NCBI GenBank assembly: GCA_004555955.1 | Contig: SFJG01000055.1 | Location: 1-13,977 of the forward strand | DNA: 13,977 bases | From: Bacteroidales bacterium | GTDB taxonomy: Bacteria > Bacteroidota > Bacteroidia > Bacteroidales > Muribaculaceae | Direction of reading: 5' to 3' | In this document: in pieces, positions 7,977 to 13,977 of the stretch | Position numbering within the stretch: the first letter of the stretch is position 1 | How the letters are laid out: each line of letters starts with the position of its first letter | The notes under the pieces: model-generated | The model's database searches: none | What the model was told of the DNA's origin: nothing | What the model saw: the letters and a program-made list of their open reading frames with translations, nothing else | Translations under genes and position numbers: made by a program

Positions 7977-9080
7977 TTACACGTTGAAGCGGAAATGCAT
8001 AATGTCGCCGTCTTGAACGACATATTCTTTGCCCTCGACGCCAATCTTTCCGGCTTCGCGGCATTGGCTTTCGCCGCCAAGTGCAACATAGTCGTCATAC
8101 TTGATAACCTCGGCGCGGATAAAGCCCTTCTCAAAGTCGGTATGGATGATGCCGGCACACTGCGGGGCTTTACTGCCCTTGACGTACGTCCACGCCTTAA
8201 CCTCCTTCGGTCCGGCAGTGAAATACGTTTCGAGATTGAGAAGATGGAACGCCGAACGAATCAGTCGCGACACGCCCGACTCCTTTAGACCAATCTCTTC
8301 CAAGAACATCTGACGTTCTTCGTAAGTGTCGAACTCGGCAATCTCCGACTCCGTTTGAGCCGCAACAATCAGCAATTCTGCATTCTCGTCTTTAATAGCC
8401 TCACGCACTTGTTCGACATATTTGTTGCCGTCGACAGCCGAACGGTCGTCGACGTTACATACATATAATATAGGCTTATTCGTCAGCAAAAACAGGTCGT
8501 GAGCAAACTTCTGCTCGTCCTTCGTGTCGAAACTTACCGTTCGAGCAGCCTTGCCCTGTTCCAAAGCCTCCTTGTAGCGGCAAAGCACCTCGTATTGCAC
8601 CTTTGCAACCTTGTCGCCGCCGGTTTGTGCCTGCTTCTGCACGCGGCTGATGCGGCTCTCGATGGTCTCCAAGTCCTTCAGTTGCAGCTCGAAGTCGATA
8701 ATCTCCTTGTCGCGAACCGGGTCGACACTGCCATCGACGTGCACAACATTGTCGTCGTCAAAACAACGAAGAACGTGTATAATAGCATCCGTTTCGCGAA
8801 TATTCGCCAAAAACTTGTTGCCCAGACCTTCTCCCTTCGAGGCACCCTTTACCAACCCCGCAATGTCGACAATCTCCACCGTTGCCGGCACGATACGCTC
8901 CGGATTGACCAACTCAGCCAACTTGCCCAAACGCTCGTCGGGAACAGTGATTACACCCACATTCGGTTCAATCGTACAAAACGGAAAATTCGCCGACTGC
9001 GCCTTCGCGTTCGACAAACAGTTGAAAAGAGTAGACTTACCAACGTTCGGTAGTCCTACAATGCCACATTGCAATGCCAT
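7977..9080 (-). CDS. ychF: Redox-regulated ATPase YchF (OLA1 family)
   Basis: A 367-residue cytosolic P-loop protein of the Obg-related YchF/OLA1 family, which hydrolyses ATP rather than GTP and binds ribosomes. Visible parts: G1 loop GLPNVGKST (9-17), switch region through FPFCTIEPN (32-40), G3 DIAGLVKGASKGEGLGNKF (72-90), a coiled-coil insert (about 125-180), the G4-equivalent NVDD at 209-212 in place of NKxD, as expected for YchF, and a C-terminal TGS domain (about 280-365, ending YVVQDGDIMHFRFNV). Length is as expected. A near-consensus promoter lies just upstream (9117-9148). The promoter and first ~30 codons are duplicated 1.6 kb upstream at 10588-10756, on the far side of fic; this copy is the complete one. 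Confidence 0.97.
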   Translation of the reverse strand: MALQCGIVGLPNVGKSTLFNCLSNAKAQSANFPFCTIEPNVGVITVPDERLGKLAELVNPERIVPATVEIVDIAGLVKGASKGEGLGNKFLANIRETDAIIHVLRCFDDDNVVHVDGSVDPVRDKEIIDFELQLKDLETIESRISRVQKQAQTGGDKVAKVQYEVLCRYKEALEQGKAARTVSFDTKDEQKFAHDLFLLTNKPILYVCNVDDRSAVDGNKYVEQVREAIKDENAELLIVAAQTESEIAEFDTYEERQMFLEEIGLKESGVSRLIRSAFHLLNLETYFTAGPKEVKAWTYVKGSKAPQCAGIIHTDFEKGFIRAEVIKYDDYVALGGESQCREAGKIGVEGKEYVVQDGDIMHFRFNV

Positions 9081-9158
9081 ATATCTTAGAGTTTTTTTTG
9101 TTTCAATTCAAGACTGCAAAGTTACAACTCCACCGACGAAAAAGCAAATTAAATCGCC
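8989..9158. repeat. direct repeat copy A (170 bp), start and promoter of intact ychF
   Basis: Nearly identical to 10588-10756 in the same orientation. The only differences I find are G/A at 9044 versus 10643 and eight versus seven T in the run at 9092-9099. It covers the ychF promoter, leader and first ~30 codons. Similarity stops abruptly at both ends. Confidence 0.96.
9117..9148 (-). promoter_or_regulatory. ychF promoter
   Basis: On the minus strand TTTG (plus 9145-9148), then 20 nt, then TAACTTTG (plus 9117-9124): an almost perfect Bacteroidota TTTG-N19-21-TAnnTTTG promoter, 36 nt before the ychF ATG. Confidence 0.85.
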
Positions 9159-9197
9159 CAAAAGCAACAGAAACCCGAAAAGCGATGAAACAACCGA

Positions 9198-9312
9198 CGT
9201 GTACCCGATTTGCCGATTTCGGGTACATATTTAAGAAACGTGTACCCGATTTGCCGATTTCGGGTACATATTTAGCGTGACGTGTACCCGATTTGCCGTT
9301 TTCGGGTACATA
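9198..9312. repeat. three tandem 41-42 bp hairpin repeats downstream of fic
   Basis: Three near-identical units begin at 9198, 9239 and 9281. Each contains TGTACCCGA and TCGGGTACA, which pair as a 9-bp stem around a 10-nt loop (stems span 9200-9227, 9241-9268 and 9283-9310), followed by TATTTA-like sequence and a 5-6 nt spacer. Unit 3 differs by one loop base (TTTGCCGTTT instead of TTTGCCGATT) and abuts the fic stop codon. They may end fic transcription or be members of a dispersed palindromic repeat family; no T tract follows the stems, so classic termination is uncertain. Confidence 0.92.
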
Positions 9313-10455
9313 TCAATCATTCTTTGATTCCACGAACTCTCCATTGCTGCCTGAATTTTCAGCCCTGAAGATGAAAAGCTCCATGAGTTCAGTATTGATA
9401 TAATAGTTACTGCGTCCAAGTTTTTGCTTTTGCAGCAAACTTGTTTCCGCAACTATAGTATCGAGATACTTGGCAGCGGTCTTACGTTGAACCGACATAT
9501 CTCTTTCCATAAATTCAATCTTGGTATATGGGTGGAAGAACAGGTTGTTAAGCAGTTCGTGCTTGTATTGTTTGCCAAACAATGGCTTTAATATATTCTT
9601 GTATTTAGCCATTAAAGCCGAAATGCTTTTCACAAGTCGGATTGTTTCAATAGCAGTTTCCTCCACACCTTTTAAGATAAACAGAACCCACTTTTCCCAA
9701 TCTTCCGCATTATCAGGATCATTATCTCTGATGCGTTGTATCAAGCGATAATATTCACCTTTGTTATGGGTGATGTATCGGCTAAGATACAGGATAGGCA
9801 AATCAAGCAAATCATTTACCACTAAATATAGAATTGCAATAATTCTACCTGTTCTACCATTTCCATCATAGAAAGGGTGAATACTCTCAAACTGGTGGTG
9901 AATGATAGCCATTTTAATGAGTGGGTCGATGTCGTGGATTTCAGGGTCATTGATGTATTGCTCAAGATTAGACATATATCTTGCAACATCTTCGCCCGAT
10001 TGCGGTGGAATATAAACCACTTCACCTTTCGACGACTTCAATTTTGTACCGGGTACTGTGCGGAAGCCGGCATTGTTATGCTCCAGTGTCTTTTGTATCT
10101 GTTTGATGTCGTTAAGAGTTAGCAAACGATTTCGCCTAACCATATCGAAGCCAACTTGCATTGCTTCCCGGTAGTTAAGCACTTCTTTAGTTGCTGCATT
10201 AGTCAAGCCTCCCTTAATATCCAGTTCGGCACGGTATAGCTCGTCGGAAGTAGTAACGATGTTTTCCACAGCCGAACTGTCTAAAGCCTCTTGAAGCACA
10301 AGCGAACTCAAAAGAATATTCTCGTTAGGAATTGTAAGAGCAACGCCTTTCAATTCCGCCAAGCGTCTGTTTGATTTTGTCACTTGGCGCATAATAGCCT
10401 TGGTTTCAAAATCAAAGACAAGTGGTAATTTCGGTATGTTATATTCTATGCTCAT
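9313..10455 (-). CDS. Class II Fic-domain AMP-transferase with C-terminal winged helix
   Basis: A 380-residue Fic protein. The catalytic motif HPFYDGNGRTGR (193-204) is complete, with the His needed for AMP transfer from ATP to a target hydroxyl. The inhibitory motif [S/T]xxxE[G/N] is present before the Fic core as SSAVEN (S60-E64-N65), making it class II, as in SoFic-type proteins. Residues about 300-380 look like a winged-helix DNA- or partner-binding domain. The usual role is adenylylation of a protein or of itself; the target is unknown. I start it at ATG 10455-10453 (MSIEYNIPKLP), where Fic similarity begins; an in-frame ATG 38 codons upstream adds a low-complexity Thr/Ser/Pro stretch that overlaps the upstream gene relic. 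No strong Shine-Dalgarno is visible. It lies inside a segment bounded by ychF direct repeats, so it was probably acquired; the repeated ychF promoter lies upstream. Confidence 0.93.
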   Translation of the reverse strand: MSIEYNIPKLPLVFDFETKAIMRQVTKSNRRLAELKGVALTIPNENILLSSLVLQEALDSSAVENIVTTSDELYRAELDIKGGLTNAATKEVLNYREAMQVGFDMVRRNRLLTLNDIKQIQKTLEHNNAGFRTVPGTKLKSSKGEVVYIPPQSGEDVARYMSNLEQYINDPEIHDIDPLIKMAIIHHQFESIHPFYDGNGRTGRIIAILYLVVNDLLDLPILYLSRYITHNKGEYYRLIQRIRDNDPDNAEDWEKWVLFILKGVEETAIETIRLVKSISALMAKYKNILKPLFGKQYKHELLNNLFFHPYTKIEFMERDMSVQRKTAAKYLDTIVAETSLLQKQKLGRSNYYINTELMELFIFRAENSGSNGEFVESKND

Positions 10456-10468
10456 CGTGATTATGCTT

Positions 10469-10587
10469 TTACAAGATTTTGCAAGTTGTGTCGGGTGAGT
10501 AGTTGGCAAAGAGTTTGTCGAAGTTGTCGATGACGTTGTCGTTGGCGGTGACGGTATCACGAAATACACAGGCTTTTGCTTGGCAAT
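10469..10587 (-). pseudogene. C-terminal relic resembling an adenine DNA methyltransferase (type III Mod-like)
   Basis: Right at the edge of direct repeat copy B, one frame begins EIAKQKPV and another continues VFRDTVTANDNVIDNFDKLF, then ANYSPDTTCKIL and a TAA at 10471-10469. Adding one base near 10571 would join them as ...KQKPVVFRD.... This pattern resembles the extreme C-terminus of type III Mod-like adenine methyltransferases (KPxxxVFRDssF.nD...N.eqiFk..sP.t..kvl). That assignment is from memory of the family. The rest of the gene is absent: the sequence switches to the duplicated ychF start at 10588. The stop lies 13 nt before the fic ATG, so the two may once have formed an operon. Confidence 0.45.
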
Positions 10588-10679
10588 TTCGCCGACTGCG
10601 CCTTCGCGTTCGACAAACAGTTGAAAAGAGTAGACTTACCAACATTCGGTAGTCCTACAATGCCACATTGCAATGCCAT
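10557..10679 (-). pseudogene. truncated ychF start in repeat copy B
   Basis: An ATG at 10679-10677 opens a 40-codon frame with the first ~30 residues of YchF including the P-loop (MALQCGIVGLPNVGKST), which then runs out of homology into KLPSKSLCIS and a TGA at 10559-10557. It keeps the ychF promoter and leader, so the fragment is probably transcribed and may be translated. No function is expected for the peptide; it ends about 100 nt before the fic start. Confidence 0.85.
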
Positions 10680-10756
10680 ATATCTTAGAGTTTTTTTGTT
10701 TCAATTCAAGACTGCAAAGTTACAACTCCACCGACGAAAAAGCAAATTAAATCGCC
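10588..10756. repeat. direct repeat copy B (169 bp), orphan ychF start
   Basis: Second copy of 8989-9158 with one substitution and one T fewer. Homology starts at TTCGCCG (10588) and ends at AAATCGCC (10756). It is followed by two tandem TTGAGTTTA units (10757-10774) that run into the stop codon of the 354-residue gene. Confidence 0.96.
10715..10746 (-). promoter_or_regulatory. duplicated ychF promoter upstream of fic
   Basis: Same TTTG-N20-TAACTTTG promoter as at ychF (minus strand; plus positions 10743-10746 and 10715-10722), unchanged by the two differences between the copies. It points toward fic with no terminator seen in between, so it is the best candidate promoter for fic. Confidence 0.75.
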
Positions 10757-10774
10757 TTGAGTTTATTGAGTTTA
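10757..10774. repeat. 9-bp tandem repeat at the repeat/gene junction
   Basis: TTGAGTTTA occurs twice in tandem. The second unit includes the minus-strand stop codon of the 354-residue gene; the first abuts the end of repeat copy B. Confidence 0.8.
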
Positions 10775-11836
10775 TTGTACTTCTTCGAGGGTCCAGCCGA
10801 GTTGTTCGGTGACGTGCTTTTGGAATAATGCGAAGTTGTCTCCCCATTCTTTGCTTATGGCAAAACGCACTCCGTCAGCAGCAGTGAGTATTTCTTCGGG
10901 TTCGATAAACCAGCGGTCTTCTTCTGTCCGGTTTTGACGCTTACGGCGTTCGATTTCGTCGAGCGACCTTACTACGCCATAACTGCCTTGCAGTTCGCGA
11001 GGAAAGAAGTCGCACACGTCCTTAAATGTGGCACTTGACATTTGAGCGAGGAATTGCCGCACAGTGTTAAGCACAGAGCGGTTCTTGCAAAAAGCGACAC
11101 CGCCATTAAGCGAGTACATCGCTCTTTTGCCTTTTTGCTTTGCCGGCTTGTCGATAGCTATAGTGTTGTTTTCATCTTCCAAAATAATTTCGAGAGGAAT
11201 GTTGAGCATTTTGCCAACGCCCTTGATGCACTTGATTTTTCGGTCATTACTAAGGTTGGTATAAATCCACCACCCATCAACATAACGCTGCCATTTATAG
11301 CCATTATCTGTAATGCGTTGCTTTGTGCCAACGAGAGGATAGCCTTTGAAAGTTTCATTAAAATGCGAAGCACGTTCAAGCCCCATGTAACGCAGTGCTT
11401 CAATCATTGTGCGGTGAGCCGATTTTTCAGAAATAACTTTGCCGTCGGAAAAGTGAACGGAAAATCCGATGCTTGTAGACCGACGTTGCTCCGGCTTACC
11501 TTCTTCGTCATCAGATTCCGGCACATATTCCTCGGTGGGTTCTTCTTCTGCCGACATATCTTTTACTACATCGAAGTCGTTGATTTTAGCCACATCGCTT
11601 GCAATGGCAATGCGAGTGAGAGAACGGTTATCGTATTCCATTGCAATAAGCACTTTGCTATCGATTCCATAAGGAGGCAAAGTCTTCAGTGCCGAGTCTT
11701 CAATAATCGGCAACAGCTCCATTTGCAGCATTTCTTTTTCGGCTTCTGCAATCTGTGCAGCGAGTGCCGCCGGCACTTCGCTGCCAAATTCCAAAAACGT
11801 AGCTCGCTTTTGGTATAATTCTTGAAGCTTATTCAT
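10772..11836 (-). CDS. unrecognised 354-residue protein, possibly nucleic-acid or defence related
   Basis: I cannot name this family. Visible layout: a helical N-terminus (1-50), a beta segment (KVLIAMEYDNRSLTRIAI), a very acidic linker (about 95-115, EEEPTEEY...ESDDEEGKPE), a middle domain (about 122-215) running from IGFSVHFSDGKVISEKSA through the GYKWQRYVDGWWIYTNLSND segment, and a C-terminal domain (about 240-354) with YSLNGGVAFCKNRSVL, a DFFPRELQGSYGVV motif and AISKEWGDN. I have the impression that the last domain recurs in Bacteroidota proteins near restriction or other defence genes, but this is recall, not a search. No signal peptide or membrane segment, so it is probably cytosolic. 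A consensus promoter lies upstream (11889-11919). It stands alone, directly upstream of repeat copy B of the fic segment. Confidence 0.75.
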   Translation of the reverse strand: MNKLQELYQKRATFLEFGSEVPAALAAQIAEAEKEMLQMELLPIIEDSALKTLPPYGIDSKVLIAMEYDNRSLTRIAIASDVAKINDFDVVKDMSAEEEPTEEYVPESDDEEGKPEQRRSTSIGFSVHFSDGKVISEKSAHRTMIEALRYMGLERASHFNETFKGYPLVGTKQRITDNGYKWQRYVDGWWIYTNLSNDRKIKCIKGVGKMLNIPLEIILEDENNTIAIDKPAKQKGKRAMYSLNGGVAFCKNRSVLNTVRQFLAQMSSATFKDVCDFFPRELQGSYGVVRSLDEIERRKRQNRTEEDRWFIEPEEILTAADGVRFAISKEWGDNFALFQKHVTEQLGWTLEEVQ

Positions 11837-11888
11837 ATCCAGTAAAATTACATTATAACATTATAAAAGAATTTATTTGTAAAGTTTT

Positions 11889-11919
11889 CAAAATTACAAA
11901 TAATTTAATAAAAAGCAAA
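11889..11919 (-). promoter_or_regulatory. promoter of the 354-residue gene
   Basis: On the minus strand TTTG (plus 11916-11919), 19 nt, then TAATTTTG (plus 11889-11896): a full match to the Bacteroidota promoter pattern in a very AT-rich stretch, about 50 nt before the ATG. Confidence 0.75.
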
Positions 11920-12094
11920 ATATAAAAAATGACTTTCGGAAATATTAAAGTTAGATAGAGATAGAGATGGTTATGACAAGCGGCGATGACGGCGTGTGTT
12001 GTCTCTCTTTCCCCCGATGTGTCCTGCAGTCGGAAGCATATACAAGTCCGAATCCGAGGTCGGCCGACAAATGTGGTTAACAATTCCTATAAAC

Positions 12095-12121
12095 AAAAAA
12101 AGTTGCGACCGAAATCGCAAC
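12095..12121 (-). terminator. intrinsic terminator of tRNA-Ser
   Basis: On the minus strand GTTGCGA - TTTCGG - TCGCAAC forms a 7-bp stem (plus 12102-12108 and 12115-12121) followed by seven T (plus 12095-12101), starting 6 nt after the tRNA 3' end. Confidence 0.88.
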
Positions 12122-12127
12122 CTATTG

Positions 12128-12214
12128 CGGAAAGACAGGGATTCGAACCCTGGGTACGGATAGCCGTACAACGGTTTTCGAGACCGCCCCGATCGTCCAC
12201 TCCGGCATCTTTCC
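12128..12214 (-). tRNA. tRNA-Ser(CGA)
   Basis: An 87-nt class II tRNA. Acceptor GGAAAGA pairs with TCTTTCC, discriminator G. Anticodon stem GCGGT/ACCGT with loop CTCGAAA gives anticodon CGA (reads UCG). A long variable arm TACGG-CTAT-CCGTA and the T arm CAGGG-TTCGAAT-CCCTG are present. CCA is not encoded. A -7 element lies just upstream and a terminator just downstream. Confidence 0.96.
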
Positions 12215-12227
12215 TGAAAAGACGGTG

Positions 12228-12235
12228 CAAAATTA
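12228..12235 (-). promoter_or_regulatory. tRNA-Ser promoter, -7 element
   Basis: TAATTTTG on the minus strand, 13 nt upstream of the tRNA 5' end. The -33 position carries only a TTGG-like sequence, so the upstream element is weak. Confidence 0.6.
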
Positions 12236-12548
12236 CACTTTTTTTTATAATTACCAACCACAATTGCCCAAAAAAATCAGAACTCGTTGCTTAACAAAAG
12301 TTAAATCGGTGAACGAATTCCGCATTTCAGCAAGGTTGTAAATGCTCCAAAAGCGCGTTATATCACAAGGTTTGAGCCTTTTATGAATTATTTATGAAGT
12401 TTTTACGGAATAAGAATAAATTTTACTACATTTGCGGATATAAATCGCGGTCTGTTTTTTCACACAAGCACCGCCCCACTGACAATTGTGCTGTTAGCAT
12501 AGCATTTTTAGCTTGGTTACATTTAATTTTTAACCAAATATATTTTTT
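12236..12548. other. intergenic region with promoter and leader of the glycosidase gene
   Basis: AT-rich, no gene seen. TACATTTG at 12427-12434 is a good -7 element for the downstream gene, though no clear TTTG lies at the right distance. It predicts a leader of about 105 nt. A stem TTGGTTA (12513-12519) / TAACCAA (12531-12537) lies close before the start codon and might affect translation. Confidence 0.5.
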
Positions 12549-13730
12549 ATGACAACTAAAGTATTATCAATGTTTCTTGTGTTAGTATTAGCTTTGAGTG
12601 CATCAGCTCAGAGTAGTTATCAATTCAACGGGTTGGATATGAATATCGGCAACCTGTCGAAACTATCGAACGCCAAGACGCGGTCGTTAAGCCCCGAGAA
12701 CTATAACGGAGAGAAGGGCGGAGGCGCCAAGGCAGACCCGCGCGACGGCACTCCGGAACTCAATGTGAGCAACTCCGCTTCGGCAGCACTTACCCTCGGA
12801 AAAGGATGGAAGGTTAATCCGTTTATCATCGTAAAACCCGGCGAAACTGTCACAATCGCCGACATCGACGGTCCCGGCGCAATCCAACAGATTTGGATGA
12901 CACCCACCGGAAACTGGCGTTTTACCATCATTCGAATGTATTGGGACGGCGAAACAACCCCCTCTGTAGAATGCCCCGTAGGCGATTTCTTTTGCTCGGC
13001 ATATAACGAATATGCACAACTGTCGTCGCTGGCTGTATGCGTCAACCCCGGCAGCGCATTCAACTGCTATTGGAAAATGCCATTCCGCCGCCACGCACGC
13101 ATTACCATCGAAAATATCAACAACAAAGAAGAAATGCGCCTCTACTACCAAATCAACTACACTCTTACCGACATCCCCGACGACGAAGCTTACTTCCATG
13201 CACAGTTCCGTCGCTCAAACCCGACTGTCGGCTCTCTCCACACCTTACTCGACGGAGTCAAAGGTAAGGGCCAATATGTGGGAACATATATAGCTTGGCG
13301 CGTCAATGACAACTGCTGGTGGGGCGAAGGCGAAATCAAGTTCTACATGGACGGCGACAAGGATTACCCCACAATCTGCGGCACCGGCACCGAAGACTAC
13401 TTCTGCGGTTCATACAATTTCGAGAACCAAAAGACCCATAAATATCAAGAATTCACAACACCCTACGCCGGAATGCACCAAGTGATTCGTCCCGACGGAC
13501 TCTATCGCGCTGTTACCGCATTCGGATTGTATCGTTGGCACATCGTAGACCCGATACGCTTCGACCGCGACCTGAAAGTGACAATTCAAGACCTCGGCTG
13601 ACGTCATGACGGCAGATACAACAACCAAAAAAGCGACATCTCCTCAACCTCGTTCTGGTATCAGACAGAACCCCACGCCAAATTCCTCGCACTTCCGTCG
13701 AAGGACGACCTGGAGATTCCGCGTTGGTAA
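12549..13730 (+). pseudogene. secreted GH172 (DUF2961) glycosidase, interrupted by in-frame TGA
   Basis: The first open part (12549-13601, 350 residues) starts with a type I signal peptide (cleavage likely after SASA, residue 20) and carries the DUF2961/GH172 fold. GH172 members act on fructofuranose or arabinofuranose linkages. Key region: GEIKFYMDGD with E262 and GTGTEDYF with E282, the two likely catalytic carboxylates. Also visible are IQQIWMTPTGNW (112-123) and YRWHIVDPIRFDRDL (328-342). At 13599-13601 a TGA interrupts ...KVTIQDLG*RHDGRYN.... The same frame continues 42 codons to TAA at 13728-13730, with the typical family ending (ISSTSFWYQTEPHA, then LPSKDD). The family has Trp at this spot (QxLGW), so TGG to TGA is the likely change. 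The truncated product keeps the catalytic part but loses the last strands. It could also be a sequencing error. Confidence 0.87.
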
Positions 13731-13863
13731 ATCGGCGTCACTTGCCATATAGACTCGCATATAATTTGAAAGACCATAAAAAGGTAAAAATTGCCCGACG
13801 ACAGCCGAAAAAACGACAAAAAACGGGAAAAAGCAATTTTGTTTGAAAAAAAACGGCAAAACA

Positions 13864-13895
13864 TTTGCAAGTATCAAAAAAACGGCATACCTTTG
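13864..13895 (+). promoter_or_regulatory. tRNA-Lys promoter
   Basis: TTTG (13864-13867), 20 nt, TACCTTTG (13888-13895): a full match to the Bacteroidota promoter, 34 nt before the tRNA. Confidence 0.8.
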
Positions 13896-13929
13896 CACTC
13901 GCAATCAGGGAACTGATTGACGTTAGGTA

Positions 13930-13977
13930 GATTCGCTAGCTCAGCAGGTAGAGCACATCCCTTTTAAGGATGGGGTC
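13930..13977 (+). tRNA. tRNA-Lys(TTT), 5' part, cut by window end
   Basis: Acceptor strand GATTCGC, then TA, D arm GCTC-AGCAGGTA-GAGC, and anticodon stem CATCC/GGATG with loop CTTTTAA (anticodon TTT). The sequence ends in the variable region, so the T arm and acceptor 3' strand are outside. Confidence 0.9.

Noticed and set aside
10456..10569. 38-codon N-terminal extension of Fic from an upstream in-frame ATG
   Set aside because: The added sequence is Thr/Ser/Pro-rich, unlike Fic N-termini, and lies over the methyltransferase-like relic in another frame.
10576..10812. 78-codon plus-strand frame
   Set aside because: It is the antisense of the duplicated ychF start and the same frame exists opposite the real ychF.
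11986..12294. 102-codon plus-strand frame
   Set aside because: It runs through tRNA-Ser and its terminator in antisense; typical spurious frame over a tRNA.
13599..13601. TGA recoding (selenocysteine or reassigned Trp)
   Set aside because: No selenocysteine expectation in GH172, no clear SECIS-like element was seen, and TGA and TAG both serve as ordinary stops in neighbouring genes.

Overview
This window looks like a chromosomal piece of a gut-type Bacteroidales (Bacteroidota) genome. Promoters follow the Bacteroidota pattern TTTG-N19-20-TAnnTTTG rather than the sigma70 pattern: before ychF, before the 11836 gene and before tRNA-Lys both elements fit. Ribosome binding sites are weak, tRNA-Ser carries no encoded CCA, and the families present (lipoproteins with Gly/Ser tethers, DUF4143 ATPases, GH172, MBOAT/SGNH pairs) fit that phylum. 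I cannot name the genus.

Layout: 1-547 holds no convincing gene. 548-2254 is a compact plus-strand set of two lipoproteins and a DUF456-like membrane protein, closed by a strong intrinsic terminator (2412-2455). 2483-2626 (minus) is a small relic of a DUF4143-type ATPase. queA follows on plus (2927-4135) and converges on a second DUF4143-type AAA ATPase gene (5459-4152, minus) that is interrupted by an in-frame TAG. On the minus strand, ychF (9080-7977) is followed 33 nt later by an MBOAT O-acyltransferase and an SGNH-like partner (7943-5587), a likely envelope or exopolysaccharide acylation pair.

The most interesting part is 8989-10756. The promoter and first ~30 codons of ychF occur twice, as 170 and 169 bp direct repeats with one substitution and one indel. 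They flank a 1.4 kb segment that holds, in minus-strand order, the truncated and frameshifted tail of what looks like an adenine DNA methyltransferase, a complete Fic-domain AMP-transferase gene, and three tandem 41-42 bp hairpin repeats. This resembles the 'insertion with long target duplication' geometry reported for restriction-modification genes. The insertion leaves ychF intact and places a copy of the ychF promoter upstream of fic. Next to it is an unrecognised 354-residue gene (11836-10772) with its own promoter.

The right end has tRNA-Ser(CGA) with its terminator (minus), a secreted GH172/DUF2961 glycosidase interrupted by a TGA 42 codons before its natural end, and the first part of tRNA-Lys(TTT). 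The window thus mixes housekeeping genes with several decaying accessory genes.
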